Assembly (NCBI GenBank): GCA_022376925.1
Contig: JAIOJX010000032.1
Span: 202,240,939-202,304,938 of the forward strand
Source: Tragulus kanchil
Lineage: Eukaryota; Chordata; Mammalia; Artiodactyla; Tragulidae
Length of the DNA: 64,000 bases
Reading direction: 5' to 3'
The notes under the pieces were generated by a model, which did not search any database, was not told where the DNA came from, and saw nothing but the letters and a program-made list of their open reading frames with translations. The position numbers and the translations under genes were made by a program. Of the stretch, positions 23,249 through 35,730 are shown one piece after another. The first letter of the stretch is position 1, and every line of letters begins with the position of its first letter.

Positions 23249-26200
23249 GCCATGTTCAGGGTAGAGTTTGTTCCTCACAGCCTCAAGGGCAGGGATGATT
23301 ACTGCTCTCCTTCCAGAAGAGACAGGCAGGTCCCAGAACTGCAGAGTCACTTGGCCAAGACCACCACTCACTAGGAAATGCAGCAGCTGGAGCCTGAACC
23401 TGCGGGGCTTCTGATTACAAACACCCCCTTCTCTGGAACAGAGGATACAGTTGGGGATGTCTGACTCTAGTGGCTCTCTCTCTCCTGAAATCCCCAGGCC
23501 AGCACTAAGGCCCTGGCTGTGGTTTGTAGAGCCCTGAAGTGAAGGGGAGGTAGAACAAAGCTGAGGATGTCAGGCAACCTCTCAGGAGATTGGAGGGCTG
23601 GTAGACAGGTGCTCAGGAGAACCCAAACAGTCCATTTGTACAAACAGGGAAAAAAAAAATGCCCTTGACTCAAGATGCTTTACTGCCATCTACTGGAAAC
23701 TGTCATAATAACCATGCAAATCCACAATGACTCAAGTGTGAAAATGAGGCCCCCTGGAGTTGTAAAGTGCAAAACCTGAACAACCATACTGGGCAGCTCT
23801 AGACACATCTTCTGTTACCTGACAGAATTTTAAAAAAGATAGCGTCCTGGAAGCCATGAAGTCCTGCCCTCGTCTTTTTTGCCTGGGAGTCCCTGGCCCA
23901 AACAGAGGTTCTGTTATAGTCTGTCTCTCAGTTTTGCTACTCAGACCCGTGTAGACTCTATTCATCCTTTCTTTAACTTTGTGCACATGTCCTGAGCATC
24001 TGCTCTCGGCCAAGTCCCCATGCTGGGCTTTGTGGGTACAACATGGACAGAACCTAATCCCTGCCCTTCATAAGCTCATAGTCCAGTGGAGAACAGAACA
24101 TTAAAACTTGGTGTGATATGGTGCGGATGGACACATGTCTGTTGGACTTGGGGGCTTAGGGAAGGTTTTCTGGAGAGAGGGACAGCTATGTCAAGTCTGA
24201 ACGAATTCAGTAAAGCAGGCAGAGGGCCAGACAGGGTTCCTGGTGGGGGCCACAGTACATGCAAAGGCCTGAAGACTAGAATAAGCAAGTATTAGGATCT
24301 GATCCTGGGCTCAGATCCTGGAGGGTCTCAGGTAGGTCCTTGGAGTTCTGGGGGGTCCCAGGCCACTGCTCAAGGTAGCTCCCTACGCAGGCGAGCACTG
24401 GAGACAGTGAGCCAGGGGGCCGGCCTCCAGCTGCGGCAGCAGTGGGCCTGGGACATCAGCTCACTCAGGCCTCAACACCACTGATAAAGAACGTTACTGC
24501 GTCCACGTTCTACGGCATACATTGAGACTCCGAGAGGTTAAGTAATTTGCTCGAGGTCACACAGCCGGAGAGTGACTGAGACAGACTGGATTCAGATCTG
24601 TGACTCCACGTTCTGCCAGCGTTCCCCCTGGGTCTTGTGTGTTTCTGCTGAAGGATGCCAGCAGAGGAGACCACTTCCCTCTTCATCTCCTTTAGGCTTT
24701 CAGGTGTCACTTCCTGAGGCCCAGACCTATGAAAGGAAAGGAAGGGGGCAGGTCCTCACAGGAGAAGGCGGTGCCCCACTGCTCCCCCCGCTCAGCCCAG
24801 GCAGTTTGGAGGTCGTGGCTCAGCCTTCCCCCGCAGGCAATCTACCCTCGTGTGTTTCCCTCAGCTCGGGACAATGCCTGTTTCCTCTGTGAGGCCTCAA
24901 AACAACAACCTTCCTGTCCCCGTGGGGCTTCTGAAGACTCTTTGTTTCTCTCTCAAGGCTTCGGGCTTTTACAAGGGTAATAGAAGTGTAGGGTGTATTT
25001 TCCCATCTGGATCAGAGAAATTGAGAGCATCTATCCTGGATTTTTTGGGTCCTTCATCACGTACTAGCTGTGAGTTCTTGACCATTTTCCTAAGCCTCTG
25101 GCTCCTCTCCAGCGAGATGTGGATAATAGCTACCAAACCTGGCAGTCTGAGACCTGCATGAACTGGTGTATATAAAGTCCCAGACGTGTGATTACCACTT
25201 ACCCTTCTCCCCAAGAAGACAAGTGTCAATTGCTATGGTGGAGGCTTCAGCGGCCACACACGCCCCAGGCAGAGGGACGACTTGCTCAGGGATAACAGAG
25301 GCGCTGGCACAGTTTCTCGCAGAAACAACCAAGCTGCAATGGGCACGCAAGCTCCTAAGGTGCCCAGCACAGAGCCCAGCCCAGAGCAGAGCTGGGTTCC
25401 GTCAGCACGACCTTTCACCTTTATTCCAGCTTCAAGCCCTGGATGGAAACGCATGCCGTTAAGAGAACTCAGGGAGCCTGTTAGCCATTCAGGGGCTGAA
25501 CAGTTGGCCTAATGGAGTTTGAAGTTTGCAGTTTCATTTACTCAAAGAAAAGGATTTTAGTCTGCTGATTGTCCAGCCTCTAGAGGCTTCCATTAGGTCT
25601 GGTAGCAGGGTCACCCAACCCTTGGGCTTCAGTTTCCTCATGTATAAAATGAGACCAGGAATATTTACTACTGATATTTAATAAGACCATCATTGTGAGG
25701 ATGAAAACGCAAGAAGTACCTAGAAGGTCTAACATAATACCAGAAAACAAGGTAAACCCCAAAGGCGGGAGAGCTGTGATTGCCATGGTGGGCCCAGGTG
25801 GGTTTGGGAGTATCCGAAGGATTCGACTCTGAAGCAGGTTGAGAACGCAGGTGCCACGGCTGCTGAGGAGCCAGGAGCCAGTCTCTTCCTGCTCCGCTTC
25901 TGCGAGGGAAGGAAGCTAGCGCACACGTTCTAGGGGGTAGTGTGGTGACAGGGGTCCTTCAGAGCCAGCCGCTCCACTTCTAGGAATTCAGCCAAGGAAA
26001 CAGTCATGGAGCCCCACAGAGCTGTTTGGGCTGGGACACTCACTGCAGTCTTACTAATAATAGTGGGAAATAATCTAAAGCTAGAGATGTACTCCACACA
26101 CACTTCAGCTGAATGCCAGATGGCCAAGATCAGGACTATTTGTTCAGCTGAAGTCCAGGCCCACGTCTAAGAGGACCTTCATGCAACAAACGTCTTCAAT

Positions 26201-26577
26201 AACGGAGCACATCTACAGTGTTATCAGAGATTATCTGTGATAATAATTTCATTAACAACTGTCATTGTCAACACTTAACCGGTTCACATTCGAGCGCAAG
26301 AACAAGTCCCCTCCGCTGCCAGTAACGAGCTCGCTCCTGTGTTGTACACTGCCCACATTTGTGTTAATAAATTGATGCTTGCTTTCAGCTGAGGATGGTG
26401 GAGGAGTGGGATCTTCATTCGTTCTGGTAATTTCTTCTTTTCTTCATATTCATTATATCCTTTCCCATGTTGGGTCAAATATGATTTGCCAACGGTAGTG
26501 TTATACATCATTTTAGACGTTTGCTTCCTCGTGCAATTGGACAGTTGCCTGACATTCAGTTCTTAGTGTATCCTTAC
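23249..26577. other. Unique intergenic DNA with MIR/L2 relics
   Basis: An L2-like stretch ('tgcccttcataagctcatag') lies at about 23975-24300 and a MIR ('gaggttaagtaatttgctcg') at about 24495-24605. MIR-like traces also occur near 23300 and 25600. No supported gene. Confidence 0.5.
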
Positions 26578-28780
26578 AAGGGGTCGATAACTACAAATAA
26601 GGCTTTTAGGAAAGCTTCATGCTCTCAATACAATAAAGTGACTGAAAGTTGGCTACATTTTAAAAGGTTATTTTGCTCAGTGTTACAAATGTTAGTATTT
26701 CAATTCTACAAAAAGTAGAATTATGATATAATCTAATCTCTATTATTCTGCTTCCTATTATTTTAATGTTTTATTATTATTGTCTCAACAATTATCTTCT
26801 GAAAGAATTTGGCTGACATGCTTTCTCAATATTTGTATTGGCTATCAATGTTTCCTTCTATATTTAAACATTTGAGATGCTTAATAATGGTTTCTGCACA
26901 ATAAAAGGACAATGTTTATAATTATCATGAGTGATACACATTTTACTTTTGCAATAATAAATATACATTTGTTCTTTAACTGACAGAATTGCACCAAATA
27001 GAGCACAAAAGAACTCATGACAGCTTCTATCTAGAAGGTTGTCCACCTTTGAAAGTGATTATTAGCAGTAAAGCCGAACGGCATGCCATGTGTGTATAAT
27101 GGAGATTATTTTGCTTCTTGGATGCAAAGGTTATGTAACATGGTCACAGGCTCGTGGGTCATATGCAAATCCAAGGAACCCAGAAATGACTCTGAGGTCT
27201 GAACTGAGCTATTCAGCCTTTCAATGACCAAAGCTGAAGATAAAACTGAAGAATGTATTTTGAACAGATACCAAGGTCAAAGCCACATTGTGGTACATCC
27301 CTAGTAAACCATGTCCCTTCTGTGAGAGAGACAAAGAAGCTCTCCATTGAAAACCATGTGGGGAAAAGTATGTCTCAACATAGAAGGACTGTTTTATTAT
27401 TGCTGAATGTTAAATACTGCTTAAAGTTGTGAGCTCAAATTTGTAATTAAGGGAGAAAGTCTGAGTAAATAAAAGATTGAAAGACGTAAAATGTTAATAA
27501 TTGCTGGGTTTAGGGTGAGAGGATTTTTACTTTATTTTTAATAAATTTTCTGTGTTTTCTTATAAAACATGTTATTCCACGTGATTTTAAAAAATATTTA
27601 AAATGCATCCTTTCTGTTTTCCCTTTCTGTTTCATTCGGAGCCAGATTTCAGGCTTGCCGAACTGGCCAGATGGTCTGGAAGGGGTCCATAACTAAAAAT
27701 AAGGCTTTTAGGAAAGCTTCATGCTCTCAATACAATAAAGTGACTGAAAGTTGGCTACATTTTAAAAGGTTATTTTGCTCAGTGTTACAAATGTTAGTAT
27801 TTCAATTCTACAAAAAGTAGAATTATGATATAATCTAATCTCTATTATTCTGCTTCCTATTATTTTAATGTTTTATTATTATTGTCTCAACAATTATCTT
27901 CTGAAAGAATTTGGCTGACATGCTTTCTCAATATTTGTATTGGCTATCAATGTTTCCTTCTATATTTAAACATTTGAGATGCTTAATAATGGTTTCTGCA
28001 CAATAAAAGGACAATGTTTATAATTATCATGAGTGATACACATTTTACTTTTGCAATAATAAATATACATTTGTTCTTTAACTGACAGAATTGCACCAAA
28101 TAGAGCACAAAAGAACTCATGACAGCTTCTATCTAGAAGGTTGTCCACCTTTGAAAGTGATTATTAGCAGTAAAGCCGAACGGCATGCCATGTGTGTATA
28201 ATGGAGATTATTTTGCTTCTTGGATGCAAAGGTTATGTAACATGGTCACAGGCTCGTGGGTCATATGCAAATCCAAGGAACCCAGAAATGACTCTGAGGT
28301 CTGAACTGAGCTATTCAGCCTTTCAATGACCAAAGCTGAAGATAAAACTGAAGAATGTATTTTGAACAGATACCAAGGTCAAAGCCACATTGTGGTACAT
28401 CCCTAGTAAACCATGTCCCTTCTGTGAGAGAGACAAAGAAGCTCTCCATTGAAAACCATGTGGGAAATGTATGTCTCAACATAGAAGGACTGTTTTATTA
28501 TTGCTGAATGTTAAATACTGCTTAAAGTTGTGAGCTCAAATTTGTAATTAAGGGAGAAAGTCTGAGTAAATAAAAGATTGAAAGACGTAAAATGTTAATA
28601 ATTGCTGGGTTTAGGGTGAGAGGATTTTTACTTTATTTTTAATAAATTTTCTGTGTTTTCTTATAAAACATGTTATTCCACGTGATTTTAAAAAATATTT
28701 AAAATGCATCCTTTCTGTTTTCCCTTTCTGTTTCATTCGGAGCCAGATTTCAGGCTTGCCGAACTGGCCAGATGGTCTGG
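26578..28780. repeat. Tandem duplication 7: 26578..27679 and 27680..28780
   Basis: Copies of about 1101 bp with no spacer and few differences (one short indel near 27360/28462, small changes near the start). The content is AT-rich unique DNA. Confidence 0.97.
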
Positions 28781-30838
28781 GGGACTGACCACAGCAGCCC
28801 GTTGTGCTCACTGTCCATGTTCATTTGAGGTCAAGGCTTTGGCGGACTGGAGCTGCCTTTCCTGGGCCTGTTTTTGTGAGGAGCAATGCCCAGAGGAAGC
28901 CAAGGGTCAGTGAGGGAGTAGGGAAGGAGGTAGTAGCTCCATCTGGCCAATGAGGAGCTGGAATCTCAGAGAGGCTACACGTGCCAGGAAAATCTCGTAC
29001 CCATCCTGAGACCCGGGGGATAAATACCTGGAACATATCTAAACGTCTCCATAGTAGAGGAAAGACCTCCAAACGTCTCTCCAAATTAATTTTCTTTTTC
29101 CTTCTTTATCAGCACCACTCACAAATTTTAGCTGATTACCTAGTTACCTACAGCTACATGTGGCCATGTGATGAGAAGAGGTAAGTGGATGTGTGGTGTG
29201 AAACTTTCAGGAAACAGACTCAAAGAGAGGGGTATGTCCTTTCTCTCCTTTCTCCTTCTTGCTGGATGGAATACAAATATGACGGCTGGGGCAGGAGCAA
29301 CCACTATGGACCATGAGGCCACATGCTCAGGATGAAGGAGCCATGAAGTAGAAAGAGTCTGAGCCGATGACCACAGAGCCCCCAGAGTAGCCCTGGACTG
29401 ACGCCTCGAAATGTCACTGACGTGAGTGGGAAGTCCCATCTTCGCTTAAACTGGTGTTCTCCTGGGATTCCTGTCACATGTCATAGAAAATGATCTTTTT
29501 TATAAGCTATTTAATACATGCATCACTTGATGCTACATTTTTATTGATTTATCTTTGCCTGCACTGAGTCTTGCTGCTGTGCACAGGCTTTCTCTAGCTG
29601 GAGTGAGTGGAGGCTACTCTTCATTGCAGTGCTCAGGCTTCTTTCATTGTGTCGGCTTCGTGCAGAGCATGGCCTGTAGACACACAGGCTTCAGTAGTTG
29701 TGACACATGGACTTAGTTGCCCCGAACCATGTGGGTTCCAGGGATCGGACCTGTGTTCCCGCATAGGGAAAAACACAGGCTTCAGTAGTTGTGAAAAACA
29801 TGGACTATTGGAACCAGATTTCAGGCTTGCCGAACTGGCCAGATGGTCTGGGGGACTGACCACAGCAGCCCGTTGTGCTCACTGTCCATGTTCATTTGAG
29901 GTCAAGGCTTTGGCGGACTGGAGCTGCCTTTCCTGGGCCTGTTTTTGTGAGGAGCAATGCCCAGAGGAAGCCAAGGGTCAGTGAGGGAGTAGGGAAGGAG
30001 GTAGTAGCTCCATCTGGCCAATGAGGAGCTGGAATCTCAGAGAGGCTACACGTGCCAGGAAAATCTCGTACCCATCCTGAGACCCGGGGGATAAATACCT
30101 GGAACATATCTAAACGTCTCCATAGTAGAGGAAAGACCTCCAAACGTCTCTCCAAATTAATTTTCTTTTTCCTTCTTTATCAGCACCACTCACAAATTTT
30201 AGCTGATTACCTAGTTACCTACAGCTACATGTGGCCATGTGATGAGAAGAGGTAAGTGGATGTGTGGTGTGAAACTTTCAGGAAACAGACTCAAAGAGAG
30301 GGGTATGTCCTTTCTCTCCTTTCTCCTTCTTGCTGGATGGAATACAAATATGACGGCTGGGGCAGGAGCAACCACTATGGACCATGAGGCCACATGCTCA
30401 GGATGAAGGAGCCATGAAGTAGAAAGAGTCTGAGCCGATGACCACAGAGCCCCCAGAGTAGCCCTGGACTGACGCCTCGAAATGTCACTGACGTGAGTGG
30501 GAAGTCCCATCTTCGCTTAAACTGGTGTTCTCCTGGGATTCCTGTCACATGTCATAGAAAATGATCTTTTTTATAAGCTATTTAATACATGCATCACTTG
30601 ATGCTACATTTTTATTGATTTATCTTTGCCTGCACTGAGTCTTGCTGCTGTGCACAGGCTTTCTCTAGCTGGAGTGAGTGGAGGCTACTCTTCATTGCAG
30701 TGCTCAGGCTTCTTTCATTGTGTCGGCTTCTCGTTGCAGAGCATGGCCTGTAGACACACAGGCTTCAGTAGTTGTGACACATGGACTTAGTTGCCCCGAA
30801 CCATGTGGGTTCCAGGGATCGGACCTGTGTTCCCCGCA
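28743..30838. repeat. Tandem duplication 8: 28743..29763 and 29814..30838
   Basis: Offset 1071-1075. Copy A lacks 4 bp that copy B has in the SINE near 29660/30731. The 50-bp spacer is an imperfect re-reading of 29680-29718. It overlaps the end of duplication 7. Confidence 0.97.
29536..29763 (-). mobile_element. CHR/SINE2-type SINE, truncated by a junction
   Basis: 'tgcctgcactgagtcttgct', 'ggttccagggatcggacctg'. Copy A lacks its head because duplication 8 breaks here; the whole element is at 30607-30878. Confidence 0.85.
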
Positions 30839-30878
30839 ATGGCAGGTGGATTCTTAACCACTGGACCACCAGGAAAGT
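30607..30878 (-). mobile_element. CHR/SINE2-type SINE, complete
   Basis: Complete version of the 29536 copy, ending in the reverse head 'ccaccaggaaagtct'. Confidence 0.88.
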
Positions 30879-30924
30879 CTAGTAATCTTAGTTAGTTACA
30901 ATAGCTATTTGTTATTTAATATTT

Positions 30925-31110
30925 TTATACCAGCTACTATTTTAAGTGCTTTACAAATGTTATTTAATCCATACAACAGCCCTATGAGGTAGGAACTATA
31001 ATGTTTCATGAATTAGGAATCTGAGACACAGAGAGGTTAATTAACTTGCTCCAGGTCACACAGCAACTGGTGGAGCTGAGCCTAGATCATCTGGCCTCAG
31101 AATCTGTCCA
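30925..31110 (+). mobile_element. MIR relic
   Basis: 'aacagccctatgaggtagga', 'cacagagaggttaattaact', 'caggtcacacagcaactggt'. Repeated at 32015-32200. Confidence 0.85.
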
Positions 31111-31158
31111 ACACTGTCCTTTGGCTCCTGTTTCCAGCTGACCTTTCCTCTCCTACTT

Positions 31159-31204
31159 TGTGCGCATGCGTGCGTGCATGCACGTGTGCGTGTGTGTGTG
31201 TGTT
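31159..31204. repeat. Alternating purine-pyrimidine tract
   Basis: A run of GCGCATGCGTGCGTGC type followed by GT repeats; repeated at about 32249-32294. It could adopt Z-DNA. Confidence 0.7.
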
Positions 31205-31740
31205 CAATCGTTAAGTGATGGATTGTAGCCTGCCTGACTCCTCTGTCCACGGGATTCCCCAGGCAAGAATACTGGAGTGGGGGCTTCCCCTGGTGGTCCA
31301 GTGGGTAAGGACACCACCTTGCAGTGCAAGGGGCGCCGGTTCGATCCCTGGCCTGGGGAGATCCCACGTGCCGCGGAGCGGCTGGACTGATGTGTCCAAT
31401 TACTGAGCCGGAGCTCTGGAGCGCATGCGCCCAGAGCCGGCGCTCTGCAACGACAGACGCCACCGCGATGGGAGGCCCACAGGAGCCAAAGAACAAAGAC
31501 GGATGAAAATAGACAAATGAAAGACCAATAGAAGTGGCCCGCTCGCTCCCCTCCCTCCCCAACCCGACCCCCGCCCAAAATAAATAAATAAATAAATCTT
31601 TAAAAAAAAAAAAAAGAATACTGGAGTGGGTTGCCACGTCCTCCTCCAGAAGATCTTCCTGACCCAGGGATCGAACCCAAGTCTCTAGTGCCTCTAGTAT
31701 TGCAGGCAGATTCTTTATCACTAGGGCCACCTGGAAAGCC
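31203..31740 (-). mobile_element. Bov-tA SINE split by a younger SINE
   Basis: Reverse Bov-tA text runs 31203-31281, is interrupted, and resumes 31616-31740 down to 'ccacctggaaagcc'. The interruption is the SINE at 31282. Repeated at 32293-32830. Confidence 0.9.
31282..31615 (+). mobile_element. SINE with GACGGATG-type 3' body, full length, 15-bp TSD
   Basis: Perfect direct repeats GAATACTGGAGTGGG at 31267-31281 and 31616-31630. It has the head 'cttcccctggtggtccagtg', B box GGTTCGATCC, body 'gacggatgaaaatagaca', a GC-rich linker 'cgctcccctccctcccc', TAAA repeats and poly-A. Repeated at 32372-32705. Confidence 0.92.
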
Positions 31741-32900
31741 AAGACCTCTTCATGTTAGCTGTACCCCACCCCATTCCTTATCTCCAACAAAAAGTTTATT
31801 TTCTACATCTTGGTTTCCCTAGTGGCTTGGATGGTAAAGAATCTGTCTGCCGTGCAGGAGACCCGGATTCAATCCCTGCATCAGGAAGATCCTCTGGAGA
31901 AGGAAATGGCAACCCACGTGGGCCAGGGATCGGAGTAATCTGTTTAACCACTGGACCACCAGGAAAGTCTAGTAATCTTAGTTAGTTACAATAGCTATTT
32001 GTTATTTAATATTTTTATACCAGCTACTATTTTAAGTGCTTTACAAATGTTATTTAATCCATACAACAGCCCTATGAGGTAGGAACTATAATGTTTCATG
32101 AATTAGGAATCTGAGACACAGAGAGGTTAATTAACTTGCTCCAGGTCACACAGCAACTGGTGGAGCTGAGCCTAGATCATCTGGCCTCAGAATCTGTCCA
32201 ACACTGTCCTTTGGCTCCTGTTTCCAGCTGACCTTTCCTCTCCTACTTTGTGCGCATGCGTGCGTGCATGCACGTGTGCGTGTGTGTGTGTGTTCAATCG
32301 TTAAGTGATGGATTGTAGCCTGCCTGACTCCTCTGTCCACGGGATTCCCCAGGCAAGAATACTGGAGTGGGGGCTTCCCCTGGTGGTCCAGTGGGTAAGG
32401 ACACCACCTTGCAGTGCAAGGGGCGCCGGTTCGATCCCTGGCCTGGGGAGATCCCACGTGCCGCGGAGCGGCTGGACTGATGTGTCCAATTACTGAGCCG
32501 GAGCTCTGGAGCGCATGCGCCCAGAGCCGGCGCTCTGCAACGACAGACGCCACCGCGATGGGAGGCCCACAGGAGCCAAAGAACAAAGACGGATGAAAAT
32601 AGACAAATGAAAGACCAATAGAAGTGGCCCGCTCGCTCCCCTCCCTCCCCAACCCGACCCCCGCCCAAAATAAATAAATAAATAAATCTTTAAAAAAAAA
32701 AAAAAGAATACTGGAGTGGGTTGCCACGTCCTCCTCCAGAAGATCTTCCTGACCCAGGGATCGAACCCAAGTCTCTAGTGCCTCTAGTATTGCAGGCAGA
32801 TTCTTTATCACTAGGGCCACCTGGAAAGCCAAGACCTCTTCATGTTAGCTGTACCCCACCCCATTCCTTATCTCCAACAAAAAGTTTATTTTCTACATCT

Positions 32901-33108
32901 TGGTTTCCCTAGTGGCTTGGATGGTAAAGAATCTGTCTGCCGTGCAGGAGACCCGGATTCAATCCCTGCATCAGGAAGATCCTCTGGAGAAGGAAATGGC
33001 AACCCACTTCCGTATGCTTGCCTGGGAAATCCTTTGGACAGAGAAGCCTGGTGGCCTGTAGTTCATGGGGGTGGCAAAGAGCCGGACACAATGAAGTAAC
33101 TAGCACAC
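32901..33108 (+). mobile_element. Bov-tA SINE
   Basis: Complete sense copy: 'tggtttccctagtggcttgg', 'ggcaacccacttccgtatgc', 'gagccggacacaatgaagta'. Its head also occurs at 31811-31917 (cut by a junction), and a full copy at 33997-34204. Confidence 0.92.
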
Positions 33109-33249
33109 TCTACGTCTTGTCTGGCTGAGAGGAGATTCTGGCTGGCTACAGTGTCGGAGTTCAGCATCAGCATGGTAAGTTTCCTTTCCATAAGGAAAGC
33201 AGGCTCTTCAGTCTTATGTCAGTGTGAGGGTTTAGGTGTGAGAAACACG

Positions 33250-33490
33250 GAAGGAACCACACTGGCTGAGGCTCGGGCCCTGGAATCAAGGATCTGGAAT
33301 ATTATATCTGCCGCCAGCAAGCCTTGCGATCTTGGCAAATCTCATACCCACTCTGAGCCTCCATTTCTACAAAAATAGGTAGAATCAGACTTTTATCGGG
33401 CCCGGAGGCTGTGAGGATTAAATGAAATAACCAATGTGAAGGCTCTGGCCTCTTATCAGCTGAGCACATAGTAAGTGTCAGTAAATATCA
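33250..33490 (+). mobile_element. MIR relic
   Basis: 'gattaaatgaaataaccaat' and 'cacatagtaagtgtcagtaa' are MIR hallmarks. Repeated at 34346-34586. Confidence 0.7.
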
Positions 33491-33539
33491 ATCTTTATTT
33501 AGTGGAATTCTGTTTATCTGTTGTTGCCTCTAGCCTATT

Positions 33540-33720
33540 TTTAAAGGTCAGATATTGAGATATAATTTACATACGTAATATCTACCCTCTTGAAGGGAAC
33601 GGTTCTGTAGGTCTTGACAAACATATAGTTACATAACCACCACCACAATCGAGGTATAGATTTTCGCACCTGAATTGTTCCCTTTGGCCCCTCTGTCCCC
33701 GAGACTGTTTTTGATTCATT
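33540..33720 (-). mobile_element. L1 3' fragment, antisense
   Basis: 'gatattgagatataatttac', 'ggttctgtaggtcttgacaa', 'tacataaccaccaccacaat'. Repeated at 34636-34816. Confidence 0.65.
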
Positions 33721-33996
33721 CTAGTATTTATTGAGAATCCACTGTTCCAGGCTCCATACTAGGTCTAAGCTACAGAAACAAAACCGATAGAGAAGTCCCT
33801 GCCCCTGGAAGTATCTAGTTTATCAGAAAGAAGGAGATGATAAACAAGCAAATAAGCATGTAATCACACAGGATCACCTTAGTAGCAATAAGTGCTATGC
33901 AACAAGCAGAGTTTTTTGTTTGTTAGTATAAGGAGGGGGTTCCTATTTCAGTTGAAAAGCCAAATTTGTTACCCAAAAAGTTTATTTTCTACATCT

Positions 33997-34204
33997 TGGT
34001 TTCCCTAGTGGCTTGGATGGTAAAGAATCTGTCTGCCGTGCAGGAGACCCGGATTCAATCCCTGCATCAGGAAGATCCCCTGGAGAAGGAAATGGCAACC
34101 CACTTCCGTATGCTTGCCTGGGAAATCCTTTGGACAGAGAAGCCTGGTGGCCTGTAGTTCATGGGGGTGGCAAAGAGCCGGACACAATGAAGTAACTAGC
34201 ACAC
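33997..34204 (+). mobile_element. Bov-tA SINE, duplicate copy
   Basis: Copy of the 32901 element at offset 1096. Confidence 0.92.
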
Positions 34205-35599
34205 TCTACGTCTTGTCTGGCTGAGAGGAGATTCTGGCTGGCTACAGTGTCGGAGTTCAGCATCAGCATGGTAAGTTTCCTTTCCATAAGGAAAGCAGGC
34301 TCTTCAGTCTTATGTCAGTGTGAGGGTTTAGGTGTGAGAAACACGGAAGGAACCACACTGGCTGAGGCTCGGGCCCTGGAATCAAGGATCTGGAATATTA
34401 TATCTGCCGCCAGCAAGCCTTGCGATCTTGGCAAATCTCATACCCACTCTGAGCCTCCATTTCTACAAAAATAGGTAGAATCAGACTTTTATCGGGCCCG
34501 GAGGCTGTGAGGATTAAATGAAATAACCAATGTGAAGGCTCTGGCCTCTTATCAGCTGAGCACATAGTAAGTGTCAGTAAATATCAATCTTTATTTAGTG
34601 GAATTCTGTTTATCTGTTGTTGCCTCTAGCCTATTTTTAAAGGTCAGATATTGAGATATAATTTACATACGTAATATCTACCCTCTTGAAGGGAACGGTT
34701 CTGTAGGTCTTGACAAACATATAGTTACATAACCACCACCACAATCGAGGTATAGATTTTCGCACCTGAATTGTTCCCTTTGGCCCCTCTGTCCCCGAGA
34801 CTGTTTTTGATTCATTCTAGTATTTATTGAGAATCCACTGTTCCAGGCTCCATACTAGGTCTAAGCTACAGAAACAAAACCGATAGAGAAGTCCCTGCCC
34901 CTGGAAGTATCTAGTTTATCAGAAAGAAGGAGATGATAAACAAGCAAATAAGCATGTAATCACACAGGATCACCTTAGTAGCAATAAGTGCTATGCAACA
35001 AGCAGAGTTTTTTGTTTGTTAGTATAAGGAGGGGGTTCCTATTTCAGTTGAAAAGCCAGGTGCTGTCTTTGTCATTTAAAATTCACAACAGACGCCGCAG
35101 GTTAGTTTACAATCTCCATGTAATGGGCAGGGCATCTGAGGCTCCAAAGGACTAAGTTCTGTGTGACGGGAACTCCCTCAAGGTCGCACAGCAAGTGAAT
35201 GGGAAAACAGGGCTTCAAGCCCAGGTCAGCAGATAGCACACTCTCACACCAAAGCTCGCGCTTTTTTCATCACATCACACTGGGCCCTGGGCCATCTCTG
35301 CTAGAGCAGCGGGGAGATGGAGGCGGGGGATTCAGCAGTGTGGGGTCTGGACTGCCTGAGCTCTACAGCCAAAGCGACATAGCCAAGAGCCCTATCAACA
35401 GCCAAGGGCGCTGCAGCGACCTCACTAGCCTAGGCTCCCCTCCTCCTCCTCTAATTGAGATGTCAACCTTCTGCCTCATTCCCTCCCATCTCGGACACCT
35501 GGCCTTGCAGGGCTCTCCACGGAGACAGCTGATCTCCACTGTGCCTCCCCAGCTCCTCTGTCATGAAGACATAAGCTGAGGTTGTGTCAGACAGGTGAG

Positions 35600-35730
35600 T
35601 GACTGCCCTCTCAGCTCCCCGTTCCTCTTCTTTCCCCTTCCTTTTCCCTTCTCCTTCCCTCTACCTCCTTCTTTTCCCTCCCTGTACCCCCCACCACCTC
35701 TCTCTTTCCCTCTGCCTCCTTCATGCTTTG
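35600..35730. repeat. Polypyrimidine tract
   Basis: About 130 bp almost wholly C and T on the + strand (TTCC, CTCC, TTTTCCC units). A 35561-35806 frame on the minus strand is its low-complexity translation (Gly/Lys/Arg/Glu). Confidence 0.8.

Larger units (their letters stand above)
30854..33007. repeat. Tandem duplication 9: 30854..31917 and 31944..33007
   Basis: 1064-bp copies, offset 1090, with no differences seen; 26-bp spacer. The unit includes a MIR, an alternating purine-pyrimidine tract, and a SINE nested in a Bov-tA. Confidence 0.97.
32878..35058. repeat. Tandem duplication 10: 32878..33962 and 33974..35058
   Basis: 1085-bp copies, offset 1096, one mismatch seen (CCTCTGG/CCCCTGG), 11-bp spacer. 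It overlaps the end of duplication 9, so the head of a Bov-tA occurs three times. Confidence 0.97.

Noticed and set aside
31056..31742. 228-codon minus-strand frame (and its copy at 32146)
   Set aside because: It reads through a Bov-tA and a nested SINE; the translation is typical SINE antisense text, not a protein gene.
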